From Cryptomeria japonica (lineage: Eukaryota > Streptophyta > Pinopsida > Cupressales > Cupressaceae), in assembly GCF_030272615.1 (NCBI RefSeq), contig NC_081415.1:419738257-419802256 (forward strand): a stretch of 64,000 bases of DNA, written 5' to 3'. Made by a program: the position numbers and the translations under genes. Positions 33,989 through 45,564 of the stretch are shown piece after piece (position 1 is the first letter of the stretch; the number at the start of each line of letters is the position of its first letter). Under the pieces are notes generated by a model, which saw only the letters and a list, made by a program, of their open reading frames with translations, had not been told where the DNA came from and did no database searches.

Positions 33989-34788
33989 TGATATAGGAGC
34001 ATTGGAGTAGTCCAAACCGGCACCTTGGATTTGATCCCGTTGAGACATTGATCCTAGTATTGGCCTGGTATTGGTGTTCTCTTACTGGTTGGTTTTGTCG
34101 TGTATAGAATTGAGATGCGGGTGATTTTTGTAGCTTGTGGATTGTTGAGCGATGTTGTTTTGGGCCTTGTTTAATGTTCCTGAAGGACCACGTGATGTTT
34201 TATGCATTGAAAGATGTTCTTGATGATTTGGGATGACATATTATCATTTGCACATTTCATCAAGAATCGGTTGGTCGTTGGCTGACTTGATCGAGTTTTT
34301 ATTGCTTGCGGATGGTATAAAGGGAAAGTTTAGAGATTCATTTTGTTGGACAGAGGTTGGAGAAAGTAAAGACCGAGCGAAGATGTAGATTTTGGAGAGA
34401 TTTTGGTCCAGGGGGACTAAAGTCCAAATCAATGCAGAACAGTGCAGGTTGTTACCGAAAACCTATTTGTCGAGAAAAATATCTACAAATCATATATTTG
34501 TGTTGCTTGGATTGTTTTGTAATCCTAGGTTGTGGTTCAGCATGTGTAGTCATGGGAGGCTTATGTAATCCTTTTACTGATTGTAATGATGGATTTATTT
34601 GTTACCGGTTATTTCTTGTGTTTCTTCTACCAGTTAGGGTTTCTTACTGGTTATATCATGTGATGTGTTATTGGTTGTCGATATCTTGCATATTGTTTTT
34701 TGTTATGACAATATCTTGTATGGAGTTTTGTGTTATGAGCTACAAGGTGAGGATGTCCTCCATTGGATCTCCCTGCCTTGATTGAACA
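33989..34788 (+). repeat. 3' LTR of element H
   Basis: Starts TGATATAGGAGCATTGG, ends GATTGAACA. It lacks a clear G-rich polypurine tract upstream (CCCCAGGAGTC is all that is there). Confidence 0.8.
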
Positions 34789-36821
34789 ACAATTTAACCT
34801 CTAATACTTCATTTGCATCCTCATTCAACACTTGACACAATCAACCATCTCCCATCCTCCATTTGACATCCCTTTTATGCTAAGTGCTCAAAATGAGGGC
34901 ATACATCAAATAGCATTAGGATCTTGGAGAGGAGGACAAGGAAGAGCCATGGCATAGGGAGCATCATGGGGAAGTTCATTTGGTTTTGTTCATTTCCTAG
35001 CTAGATTCGTGTTTACTAATCTTTCTTGATATGTTTTCAAAGGGTTTGAGTTCATTATGTTTATGGTTGAGCATGTTATTTAAATGATCTCATATTGGTT
35101 TTCCACTAATCCTTGTTTTCATTGCATTAGGATCAAAATGGAGTGTCTGGTGACACTTAGTATTTTCATAGTAGATGCATTTTTTAATAATAATTTGATA
35201 CCTCAAGTGTCATTTTAAATTTTATTTTTGCACTTAGGCAATGCACGAGTCCGAAGTCAATTAGGACTCTTCTTTGAATTAGTCATAGTTTTTCCTAGTT
35301 TTTCCCATTGCACCTCTCCTATATATATGAGGTTTCTTATTAAAATTTATATCTAGAATCTTTAATATATATGCTAAAACTCTACTAAAGTAAAGAGCAA
35401 ACAAGTGAGACTTTGTGTTCCTTTTGTGATTTTACAAACTTGATGAAATAAGAAGAAAGCTTTGGCATCCAGACTTTGTGTTGGATTTATTTGGGGTTTA
35501 TGGTGAGAGTGTTCAAATGTAATTTTCATTATAAATTCTTATTTTTATCAACTGAAGGTGTTGTTGAGAGAATATTGAAGTGTAGAGGAAATTGTTAATT
35601 TGTGAACTTTGTGTCATATGTTGACTCTTGTTAATAGAATTAGGAATTGGTGATAGTGATATCATTTTGAATACTTTGTGCTTCATATTGATATTTTTAA
35701 ATTAAAGTTAGCTAAGATATATTAAGTTAACACTTTAAAGACTTTGTGCTTTATTGTGTCATCTTGGAAAAGGAAATAATAACTTGAAGACTTTGAGCTT
35801 CATATTATCATTTCAGAAAAATATTAATGAAAGTTTAATTAGGTGTTAGATTGAAGACTTCGTGCTTTACTTCGATCTTATTAATTAACACATTGGATTA
35901 TTGTAGTATTTGTAAAATGGTTAATAGAACAACATTGAGTTTTAAGACTTTGAGCTTAAGCACTATTTCCTATCCCAGAGAAGCAACAAAGAACTTTGCA
36001 CCTTTATAGAAACTTTGCTTCTTTTCTTATCTATATTGTATCATTCTTGCATTATATTAAGTTAATTTGTAACAGTAAAATTGTAAGAATTATCGTTGCT
36101 CTATATTGTAAATTCTTTCCTAAAAAGAGGAAAAGAATAACATCTATCTTGAAAAAAGAGGATAGGATGATATACTGCCCAAGTTATATTAGGATTTGAA
36201 ACTCGTATATTATTTTATAAAGGTAATGTAGCCTTCTTCCCTTAATAATTAGGAGAGATTTAACCTCATGTTGTTGTGGTTGAAACCACTATTTTATAAA
36301 CTCTTCTAGTTTACAAAATTTTCAACCAACAAACTAAATCATAAAAAAAAAAATATTTACAAAGTAGACATTGTCATCTATAATGGGTATTAATTTCATA
36401 AAAAATCTAAAAAAAGTCGACACCCATATTGCAAAAGTTAATTTTTCTCGTCATTTTCATGGCATTATACTTGCAAGTCTAGGACTACTAGTTGGGTTTC
36501 CAGGCCTAAAACAAAAGCAAAGCCATGAGATTTGAATTTTAAACTTTATGAAGCATGTACCTTCTCTAAAAAGGAGAAAAAAAATTGCCATAGGAATGGG
36601 TACTTCTTTTTGAATGGCTTCCCATTTTAAAATGAAACGGACGCCCATTTTCAAAAATAAATAGGTACACATTTCTCATGGGTATAGTTTTTTTGTTCAA
36701 GAGCTCGAACCCAAACGAGTACCCATTTTTTTGAAATGAGTGCCTATTCGTATCAGGATTTACTTTTTGTGTGACACTTGCATATTATATGGACCCAACT
36801 CCTTGCTTGTACCCCCTTACA
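34789..36821 (+). other. LTR-like non-coding block
   Basis: No coding content. It holds a TATATATATGAGG stretch near 35320, a diverged repeat array (35401-36000), and ends in TTACA followed by TTTGGTGCCATTATAG (36822), which resembles a decayed gypsy primer site. It could be a gypsy 5' LTR; no partner LTR is in the window. Confidence 0.35.
35401..36000 (+). repeat. Diverged array of ACTTTGTGCTT-type units
   Basis: The motif ACTTTGTGCTTCAT or a close variant occurs at about 35409, 35473, 35606, 35672, 35741, 35790, 35857 and 35947, most often about 65 bp apart, with the sequence between the motifs largely diverged. Confidence 0.75.
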
Positions 36822-36869
36822 TTTGGTGCCATTATAGTTAACAAAAAGAGCACAAGTCTTAGTTTTTTC

Positions 36870-37200
36870 TGAAGAAGTTGAGGAAATACAACTTCAGAGA
36901 TCCCAAGAACACCTGCATGCAAATACCTGTCACACGAGAAGAATGGAGGCACATAAAGCAAAAAAGCATAAATGCTCTGAAGAAGAAGATTATCATTCAG
37001 AAAGGGAATCAATTTTTTAATGAACAAGTACAATACAATCCTTATAAAAGGATAATAGAAACCCTAAAATATGCAAACCTAAAGAAACCCTAAAGGGATA
37101 ATGTGTATTTAATAATTAGAATATTTATTAAATGCCTAAGTTTAGTTTAAGCGTAGAGTTTAATAGACTAATAATTAAATAAATAATTATTAGCTAATAC
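36870..37200 (+). repeat. Direct repeat, copy 1
   Basis: Matches 37500-37860 from the CCCAAGAACACCTGCATGCA block to GCTAATAC. Both copies hold GAAACCCTAAA-rich sequence and AT-rich hairpins. They may be LTR halves or a partial tandem duplication. Confidence 0.75.
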
Positions 37201-37330
37201 CATGTATTCGGGTATATACTTGATTAATTAAACAATATTTGTTTAATTATTTAAGTTCCCTTTATCTCTTTTACACTTAAGCTAACTTTAGGTGCATAAT
37301 AATTAATTATTTTATTAATTATTATGTGCA
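37105..37330. repeat. AT-rich hairpin array
   Basis: Consecutive hairpins: 37105-37135 (14-bp arms, 12 pairs plus one G-T), 37168-37193 (10-bp perfect), 37226-37248 (10-bp perfect) and 37293-37330 (15-bp arms with a 2-nt bulge). The layout is like the array at the LTR start of element E. Confidence 0.82.
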
Positions 37331-37499
37331 AACCTAGGTTTTCCTTTATAGGGTTTCTTGACCTATTAAAGGTTGAGTTCATTCTTTTCATTGTAAGAAG
37401 AAGGATTATTACATTACACATTTTTGTGAATATTGAGCTTTGCTTCCTTGCTTCTCCTTGTAATGGGTTTTTCAGCTTGCAGAGATCATTTGGGCTCCT

Positions 37500-37860
37500 G
37501 TGGTGTTGTATTTTCTCAACTCTACAGCTCCCAAAGATCACCTGCATGCAAACCTATCACAGAAAGAGAGAAGCAATAAAGCTATGGAGGCCAGAATTTA
37601 GAGATCGAGTCATATTGATTGTGCAACAAGAATGCAATTCAATAATTGCAGTTGTTATGAAAATACAAAGAGAGAATCCTTATAAGAGGATACTCGAAAC
37701 CCTAAAGGTGAAAACCCTAAAGAAACCCTAAAGGGATAATGTGTATTTAATAATTAGAATAATTATTAAATACCTACAATATTTATGAAAGGCCTAAGTT
37801 TACCTTAAGTGTAGAGTTTAATAGACTAATAATTAAATAAATAATTATTAGCTAATACAA
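37500..37860 (+). repeat. Direct repeat, copy 2
   Basis: Partner of 36870-37200. Its hairpin at 37743-37773 has 14-bp perfect arms (GTATTTAATAATTA), where copy 1 has two departures. Confidence 0.75.
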
Positions 37861-39350
37861 GATAACTTTAACATTTTCACCTATAGTAAGAAAATTATTG
37901 TCCATGTCAAGAGAAAACATTGTTCAACATGACACAAACATTACCGCATCCTTTAATAAATAGACTTCGTCCTCAAGACCAATCCTCAAAGCGTACATAG
38001 GAGAAATCACAAGAGTGGGAACTCTAAATAAGACATTGTTTGACCAAAAAAAATCACTTGGTGGAATTCACTGGTCGGATATGTTTAGATAGTGTTACAT
38101 TCATTGTAAGATGTTACAATGTTTCTTGGTTGTTATAATTAAATGTTTGATGAGTTAATGTGTAATGTTGCATACAATAACTTGTTTGAGAGTGTAGGAT
38201 TGTTTGATTTTTCGGTCATTGCTTGCAATGTCTTGAAGTAGGTTGTGGATTACTCTTATCTAACAAGACAATGAAGGAATAATCCATATAAGGATTCAAA
38301 TGTGTTACAGAGTGATATTTTGGTGTGTTTTATATTTTTTTGATATAAATTAATGACTTATAATTCTCATAGTGATACAATGGTGATAGGACAATAAAGA
38401 ACAAGCTTTGTTGAGACATTGAAAGGTTTGTTTTAATTTTTTATGAGATGCCTCGTGTAGAGAAGCCTTATTAAAAATGTGCAATAGCTTTTCAAAGAGA
38501 TTAATTAATGATGATTTATCTTCAAGAAAATATGGTGAATTATCTTGTGTTTGTTTAATTGTACAACAACATTATCTGTCCATTGAGTGGGTTTTACATT
38601 AAAAAAATATAGGAAAGAAAAAAAAAAGGCTAAATAATTTAAGTAGTAATCTAATTACTAACAAAACTTCCTACTAGTATGCTAATCTATAAGCCAACAA
38701 ATATGAAACTAACAAGATAAAAGAAAAGCCTAAATTTTTAGCTGAATTTCACAGATTAGGAGCAAATTTTGATCAAGTGTAAATTTTAGATATCTTTAGA
38801 TAATGTCACACATTATCCTATAGTGTAGCTAGTTAATGGAATATGCCTTGGAGAGAATGCACTAGTAGGGAAGCATTTTGGGGATGACAATTAAACTAAA
38901 TTAGAGAGTTGGATTGATATGACTAAAGATTTGTAGAATGTAGAGTTGTAAATTTGAATGTTCAATTTAAGAAATTACTTGAAATATGAGGTTTCTATCA
39001 TAGGAGTAACTTAGCAAGGTAAGGTTGTAAAATATTGGTTGCACCTAATAGATGGTAGAGTGAACAACGCTCTACAAGAAATGTATGAAACTCTCTTAGA
39101 GAGAACTTTTTTCGATGAAGGAATGGCTTTAGGAAAAACTCATGCTAAAGAAAGGATCTAATGTTTTCTTATAATACGAAGGTAAGATTATAAATATCTC
39201 AAGTACAAAGAGAAATGAAATCTCTAATGTTCTCTAATGAGAGAGAAAGAATGATGAAAATTAAATATTTCATATAATCAAGTAAAACTATTAGTTTCCA
39301 CAGTAATATTTTTTAAACCACCACATCAATTGTGTAACCAATAATGACAC
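37861..39350. other. Unassigned AT-rich sequence
   Basis: No long ORF, no repeat partner and no recognisable element parts. Confidence 0.4.
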
Positions 39351-39511
39351 TTTTGAGATTGCCAATATGATATGAGACCATGTAGATGACTATGTGGATC
39401 ATTGTGAATGTTTTAAGACTACCACCTAGTTTTTTGAGATTGTCAATATGATATGAGACCATGTAGATGACTATGTGGATCATTGTGAATGTTTTGAGAT
39501 TGCTACCTAGT
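39351..39511. repeat. Two-copy 80-bp tandem duplication
   Basis: Units 39351-39430 and 39432-39511 are nearly identical (a few differences, such as GCC/GTC and AAGACTACC/GAGATTGCT). Confidence 0.92.
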
Positions 39512-39879
39512 TGACACTAATAGTTCCTCAAAGTAAGCAATATATGAAATTTTGATAGGTAGAGAAAATAAAAAATTGACAAGAGGAAAAAATGGTGAAG
39601 TCAAACATGAAAATGAATCAAACAAGAGTGGGGAGGTCTCTATACTTCATAATTTTTTGTTGATTTTGCATCATAATGATCTATCGAGTGGCATTTGTCG
39701 AACTCAAAATTCCAACCAATTTACATATATACAAAAATAGATGCTAATAGGATTAATGTCTCATTCAATCTTTCATTTAGTGTCTTCAAATTTGTTAGGC
39801 TTAAATAGCCATACAAATACATAAGTTAAAGCGAAATTTCCTAGCTCACCACCTTGTACAAGTTGTTTTTTATATTAAA

Positions 39880-40500
39880 AGAAAAAAAACAAGGGTGTTG
39901 ACCCTAGGCTGCAAACAACTGGTCAAGAACAAACCTTTGACAACAAAGGCCAAAATAGACCACTTATAGCCATAGTAGAATAGCTAGTAGCCCACATCAA
40001 AGGTGGGTAGAGCAATCAACCACACCCCAAGGGAGATTTTGAGGAGAGGCAAAAGAATGATATTTCCTCCGACAACGAACAATAGTCCAAGCAATATTGT
40101 CATTTGGAACACCATCACAAGGGGGCAACCCCATAGTGAGACTATCAGCACCAAGAGTAGAAATTTGACCAGGCAACAAAGCCCCCATACAAGGTTGGAC
40201 TATAATAGGACTAATAAAAAAATAAGGTTCCACTGGTCTAGAAGGGGCCACATTAGTAGCAAGAGTTGGAGGAGGATCCACGAGGTCTAAGGAGGCCACA
40301 CCGATAGCATGAGGTAAACTATTATTCTGGGAGGAATTATCAACAACATGTGAAGAGTCATCACAGGAAGAATCAAAAGCTAGGATAGTCCAGTGATCAC
40401 CATTATCATCCTTCCACCCATTGATAGTGCCATTAAATCGTGAGAAAGAACAATTTGTGGCCAAGTGATTGGTAGAGAAGAAACAACAACATCAAAAGGG
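39880..40500 (-). pseudogene. Unrecognised minus-strand ORF, possibly LINE ORF1-like
   Basis: A 155-codon open frame (39997-40464, minus) has an Asp/Ser-rich N-terminus, a Pro-rich middle and a short WTIVRCRRKYHS segment near its end. On the same strand it is followed by a T-rich stretch at about 39880. The Trp-x-x-Val-Arg-basic ending recalls the C-terminus of plant LINE ORF1 proteins, but this is weak. The nearest safe statement is that it is an intact-looking ORF of unknown origin. Confidence 0.3.
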
Positions 40501-40599
40501 GAGGACCTCATAATATAGCGACTAAGTACAAGTTGTTTCCCTTACCACATAAACTATCTTCCCATTATCTTTGACAATTCATCTTATTGAACATTTTTA

Positions 40600-41105
40600 T
40601 CGTCACATAATACCACTTTAACCTCTTTTGTTGGACCTCTCGATCTTGTTATGAAGATTCAACATCACTCTTCACAAAGTTGCCCAATAATTTGGTCCCT
40701 CTTAATGTTTCCTATATGATTTGAACACAAGAGTTTTCTTAAACCTACAACAATTATTCATAATACTATCTATAGATTTACCATTATTCAAGAAGAAATG
40801 TGTTATCATCTACTATTACAATCTTATTTGTAGAGACACCAAATAACATGTATGTCTTTAACTATTCAGTATAGCTATCAAAAATATGCTTCTAACTTTT
40901 TACATCTAATATATTTCATTTTGTTCAAGAATTAATGTGAAAGAAAAACAAGCAAAAAATACACGAGGAATTTATTAGTGATCTTATTCCTAACTATGCA
41001 TCCTCTTAAGTCATATTTTAAAATGGCTTCTACAAACTCCAATTAAAAATTAAAAAGGTGCATTCACAGCTTCCAAACAATACATAGGTGAGAAAAAAAT
41101 AATAT
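40600..41105 (-). pseudogene. Remnant J copy 2, left part: copia integrase C-terminal fragment
   Basis: On the minus strand, about 40940-40770 reads ILDVKS, then DSYTE, LKTYMLFGVSTNKIVIVDD and NTFLLE. This matches the copia integrase C-terminal block (KCIFVGY...KAYRLFD...KIVISRDVTF) with stops and a frameshift. To the right, about 40980-41105 matches J copy 1 near 1130-1215. J is cut here by element C at 41111 and continues at 52767. Confidence 0.6.
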
Positions 41106-41110
41106 ACACT

Positions 41111-42358
41111 TGAGGATGAGGAAAAATAGGTTAGAAAGATCAAATGCATGAAAAATAAAACAAACCACAATAAAGCATTAAAACATACAAACAATCTTGT
41201 TATACCTTATTTCTTCACCTCCTCCAATTGAGTGGGAAGTGGAATCTGCACCCTTGATATCTACTTGATTTGCTCCTTGAGGTGAGAGATGTATATTTCT
41301 CTCCACTACACAACAAATTGATAATATTGGATCGATGGATGATGGAGTAGCTATGGCAAGATTTGGGCATAATGTGGGTGCAATGGATGATTTATAGACT
41401 CAAATTAACATCATGACAATGTAAAAGTGATGGATGATTTGAGAGGGGAGGAGACTCCAATTTATAGATTGGAGGGGCCAAAAATGGATGGCCAATATTG
41501 AAGAGGAGTGGAGGGCAAGGATTGAATGTGAGATGAGGGATATTTGAGAGGACAAGTGGAAGATCCAAGAATATTTTCCATAAAGGTATTCCTTATCTCC
41601 ACACTTCTCAAGTACATGGGGAAGAGTTCGCTAAGTACCTTTGGAAGAGAAAACGGGAATTTAAAATTCTTTGGGAGAGGACAAAGGGAATTAAAATTTC
41701 CCAAGAAAGAGGAGGCATGGGGAGAATAAAGGATAAAGGAATTAAAAGTTCCTTGGGAAGAGAGGGAATGAGGAAATGCAAGGGATTTGATATTCCTTGA
41801 ATGGAAAAAAGTGGGTGGCATCAAGGTTGGAGGATGAGATAGTTAAGTCATTTATGGCAAAGAGTTGACCCATCCCTAATCAAGGTGATTAGGGATGTGA
41901 AAATGATTAAGGGGAGTGATTACGTGGGATAATGGACCTGATTAGATGAAATGGTAGGTGAGTTAAAAGGATGGGACATGAGGAGAGAGAATGAGTGGAG
42001 GAATATAAAATTGAAGAAAATATTGATCATGATTAGGGTAGGGTTAATTAGGCCAAATGATGGTGATTAGAAGGGTGATTTATATGAATCAAAGGCATTA
42101 GTTAATTAATTAAAATTAATTAAATAACTAAGATTAGAAAGGAATATTGGATAAGGTTGAGGAATTGAAATAATTTTTAGAAGAATGGAATATAATAAAT
42201 TTTGATAAATTAATTATATGGGCTCAAGTGAAAAAAGTAATTATAATAAAACTTAATTAATTTTGAGAAGGGGGAGGACTGACTTAGTTAATATAAATAA
42301 TTATGCGTAAAAGACTAAATTAGTAAACTATTAATTTGATTAATTTTAGGGGTCTACA
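41111..42358 (-). repeat. 3' LTR of element C (left copy)
   Basis: 1,248 bp; matches 51529-52761 along its full length, with the first 300 bp on the minus strand (42060-42358) rich in TTAATTAA-type palindromes. Confidence 0.93.
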
Positions 42359-42375
42359 TTTTGCCCCTCTTTTAC
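42359..42375 (-). other. Polypurine tract of element C
   Basis: On the minus strand AAAAGAGGGGCAAAA stands directly before the LTR start TGTAGACC. Confidence 0.85.
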
Positions 42376-43032
42376 GCGGCAATAAAATTGGCGATGGGTA
42401 AAAGAAGAAAATGATGCCCCCAACGTGGAAACGCAAGTAGGGTATGTCCCCTCAAGAATTTAATCAAAACATTTAACATTTTACAAGAAAATCCTCGAAA
42501 AAGAAGAAAAGATTGAGAAAGGGTGAAAAAGATGAGAGGAAAGATAAACATAAAGAAGAAACAAAAATATGAGGAAAGGTAGTGGAGAAAAGGGTGGCAA
42601 AAAGGTGAAAGAAGGGCTTATATAGGTCACACAGGGCCCATTGAAAGGTCATTTTCACACTAACAAGCCCATGAGTAGTAGAGAGCCCAGAGAAAAAGGA
42701 GTGAAGACGGTGAGAATTCCACGACATGAGCAACACGGCGAGAGGATCAGACTCTTCCAGCGGCCACTAGGGTATGGACCACTTGTAGGTACCCCTGACC
42801 TAAATTTTTTGTTTTAGTAGATTAGCATTTATTAGAGATTGTAAACAAGGTTAAAAGGTGTCAAGGCGCAGACGTTGATCACCCGAATGACGTCTATGTC
42901 TGAGGATCGTCGTTTTCACAATGGATCCCCATCTACGCAAGTAGAACATCACCTACGTAGGTGTCAATTAGGCAATCAACCTCTGCAATGGGAAGAGATA
43001 AAAGGAACTAGTCGACTGTGGACCATCATCTG
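42376..43032 (-). other. Part of the 3' region of element C, or a further inserted fragment
   Basis: No coding content. A plus-strand TGTAGGTACCCC at 42784 looks like another Tat-type LTR start. A 14-bp perfect palindrome CACCTACGTAGGTG lies at 42950-42963, and a GACGT...ACGTC hairpin at about 42880-42900. Confidence 0.4.
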
Positions 43033-43980
43033 TGTTGGCAATTGACACTCATCTGGTTTAGTTGTGTTGTCACTGATGGCAACACACACCATTTTGGGTT
43101 GGTCACTTAACTGGTACTCACCAGTATTCATTGTTTGGAAATCGGCATTCAAGTCATCCAGCATTCAAGAAATCGGCACCGACAAACAAGGGAAACTAGC
43201 ATACTAGGAACCGGTATATGAGGTCAACATGGGATATTGATCCAACAATTCTACATGGCAACGATCAGCGGCATCGGTCACAAAGTTCAATGCATTCATT
43301 TTTGTCTAGGCCAACATGTAAATAAATTGGAATATCATTGTAAGCCGACATAAGGCATTTATGTTTGTGTTTTGGAAGGGTATTAAAGTCTGTCCAGTTA
43401 GGTTATTTTAATAATGTGAGGGAATATAGTGATGTGATATTGTGCGAGCGATCTTGATCGACAGAATGCAAATATAATATTTTGCAGTCGGCCTTGGATA
43501 TTGGTTTAGAGGTTTGGGAAGCGAAGCAAGATACCGGTAAGGGAGGACATAGTGAAAGCCAGTACAAACTATGCTTTTACCAGAACTCATCCAGCATAGC
43601 AGATGCACTTTCAGAGTTCAGAATTTTGTTTGTAACTCCATATTTGGTGTTTGTAGTCAGTGAGGCTCCTTTTGTGATGAGCAGTGTGCTCTAGGTTGTT
43701 GGCCTTCCTGCATGTGCAGACCCCTATTGTAATATTTATTCATTTGGCAAGTGGATAGATATTATGGGTCACCAATCCCACCATGGTTTTTCCTCTTTGA
43801 GGTTTTCCACATATAAATCTCTGTGTTGTGGTGTATTCTCTTATGGTTGCTTCATTTCTATTTGTTGTTATACTCTTTTATGATTACCGGTTACTGAAAT
43901 ACTTTGTTAATAGGGTTAAAATTGATCTTTCTGATAGAACACTGATTCACCACCCCTCTCACTATTCTTGGATTCTAACA
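43033..43980 (+). repeat. 5' LTR of element D
   Basis: Starts TGTTGGCAATTG, has a TTGTCACTGATGGCAACA block near the start as in B, and ends TTCTAACA before an iMet primer site. Confidence 0.8.
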
Positions 43981-43982
43981 AT

Positions 43983-43994
43983 TGGTATCAGAGC
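43983..43994 (+). other. Primer-binding site, initiator tRNA-Met (element D)
   Basis: TGGTATCAGAGC, exact iMet complement, 2 nt after the LTR. Confidence 0.92.
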
Positions 43995-44048
43995 CTGGTG
44001 CCTTGGAGTAAGTCTAACAGCTTAAGGACGATCCTAAATCTGGAATCC

Positions 44049-45180
44049 ATGGAGATGACTCTACAGAAGGAACTCGAAGTAGCACTTGAGGATTATGATG
44101 TTGAAAGGATGAAGAGCTTGAAGTTGGAAGATGAATTGAACTCTACAAAGGAATTCATTCTTACCCTATAGGAGAGGTTGTCATTTGTTCAAGCTAAAAG
44201 GAAAGAACTTTTACAAAATTTGGATAATAAAGAGAAGAATGCCCTTAAGGAATTATGGCAGAAGTTGAGTTGGGAGAATGGTGTCATGAAGAATGAAATG
44301 TAAGCCATGACTATGAGGATGTCCGAGGAGATTGAAGACTGGAAGAAGAATGAAAAAAATCTTAGCATATCTCTAAAAGACAGATCTAAGGAATGCATTA
44401 GGTTGGTGCATGTGAATGATGTGTTGAGAACTGAGTTGGTGCAATTATAGAACAATGAGAAAGAGTTGTAAAGAATGATGCCAATCCTAAGAAGTGATCG
44501 GGATGCTGCAATTGAATACAAAGAAAAGTTGAAGGTCAGTTCTACAAGGCTTGATGAATTATTGAAGGATCAAAGAGACACTAGAGACACTAGAGGTCTT
44601 GGATTTGAGCTTGGAGAAAGCTCTAGTATGCAAATCAAGGGAATCCACTTGACAATCGGAATCAGAAATCACCAGTAAGGAAACCCAATGCACATAAATT
44701 TAATGGTAGATGTTTTGTTTGTAATAAGTTTGGTCATAGAGAAAGTCAATGCATAAATAGAGCAAATCAGAATAATAATGTTGTTCCCGGTTAGTGTTCA
44801 AAGTGTAATAAGTATGGTCATAAGATAGAAGATTGTAGTATGAATGTGAGATGTCATGCATGTGGAAAGTTTGGTCATGTGGCTAATCAATGTAGGTCAA
44901 AGAATGGTCAAGGACTCAACAAGGAAATTCAAAAAAACAATGTTACTTGCTATGCATGAAACAAAATAGGAGATATTGCCAAATATTGCAAAAGAAAGAA
45001 TACACCGGAAGGGAATGACACATCAAATGAGAAAGGAAATAAAAAGGTTGATGAGATCCGGTAGGCTCATGCTAAAAAATGGATTAGGAAGTCTAAAGAT
45101 CAATCGACAGAGGTAAATTCTCCGGTTACTCAACCAGCATAGCAAAATGTTCCTGCACTGACAGGAAACTTATCCGGTAA
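44049..45180 (+). pseudogene. Element D gag: coiled coil plus CCHC knuckles
   Basis: ATG at 44049 (MEMTLQKELEVALED) opens a long charged, heptad-rich segment to about 44660. Three well-formed zinc knuckles follow: CFVCNKFGHRESQC, CSKCNKYGHKIEDC and CHACGKFGHVANQC (about 44710-44895). A fourth, CYA-stop-NKIGDIAKYC, is degenerate. After these comes a KKVDEIR...KKWIRKSK basic tail. Several TAG/TAA stops interrupt it. The usual copia gag N-terminal domain is absent, as in A. Confidence 0.82.
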
Positions 45181-45564
45181 CTAAGGCCTTAGCCTTAGGG
45201 GGAGGCAAATTAATGACAGATCCTGCATTGCCCCCAGTAGATGTCTGAAAGTTTGTTTCAGATCTTGGTGAAGACAGTCTGGAGATTCACTGGCACTGAG
45301 ATAATCGATTTTGTATCCGATATCATATGTCAGCATGCATTAATATCAATAAGAAATTAGGGTTTCACAGAATAAAAGGAAAATGTTGGTTCATTTTCAA
45401 TCACATAGCATTATAAGCGAAACAAAGCGATCTCAAGGCAATTCAAGGTGATCAAGAGCATTCTCAAAGTGAATTCCAATGCATTCAAAGCAAATTTTCA
45501 AGAGCTTTCATCGATGAGGGTTATGAGGTATTTTATCAGTTTTTGAGCTATCTTTTGTTTGCAG

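Larger units (their letters stand above)
32822..34788 (+). mobile_element. Element H: SMART/TRIM-like mini-LTR retrotransposon
   Basis: Two LTRs of about 800 bp (32822-33624 and 33989-34788) enclose only about 364 bp. This internal part starts with an iMet-type primer site (TGGTATCAAAG at 33630) and has no coding content. Such elements move only with enzymes supplied by others. No clean target-site duplication is seen, although AATTTA occurs near both ends. ORFs within it are shadows. Confidence 0.8.

Noticed and set aside
32817-34800. AATTTA as the target duplication of element H
   Set aside because: It is not directly adjacent to either LTR end (4-5 nt away on the left, 2 nt on the right), so it may be chance.
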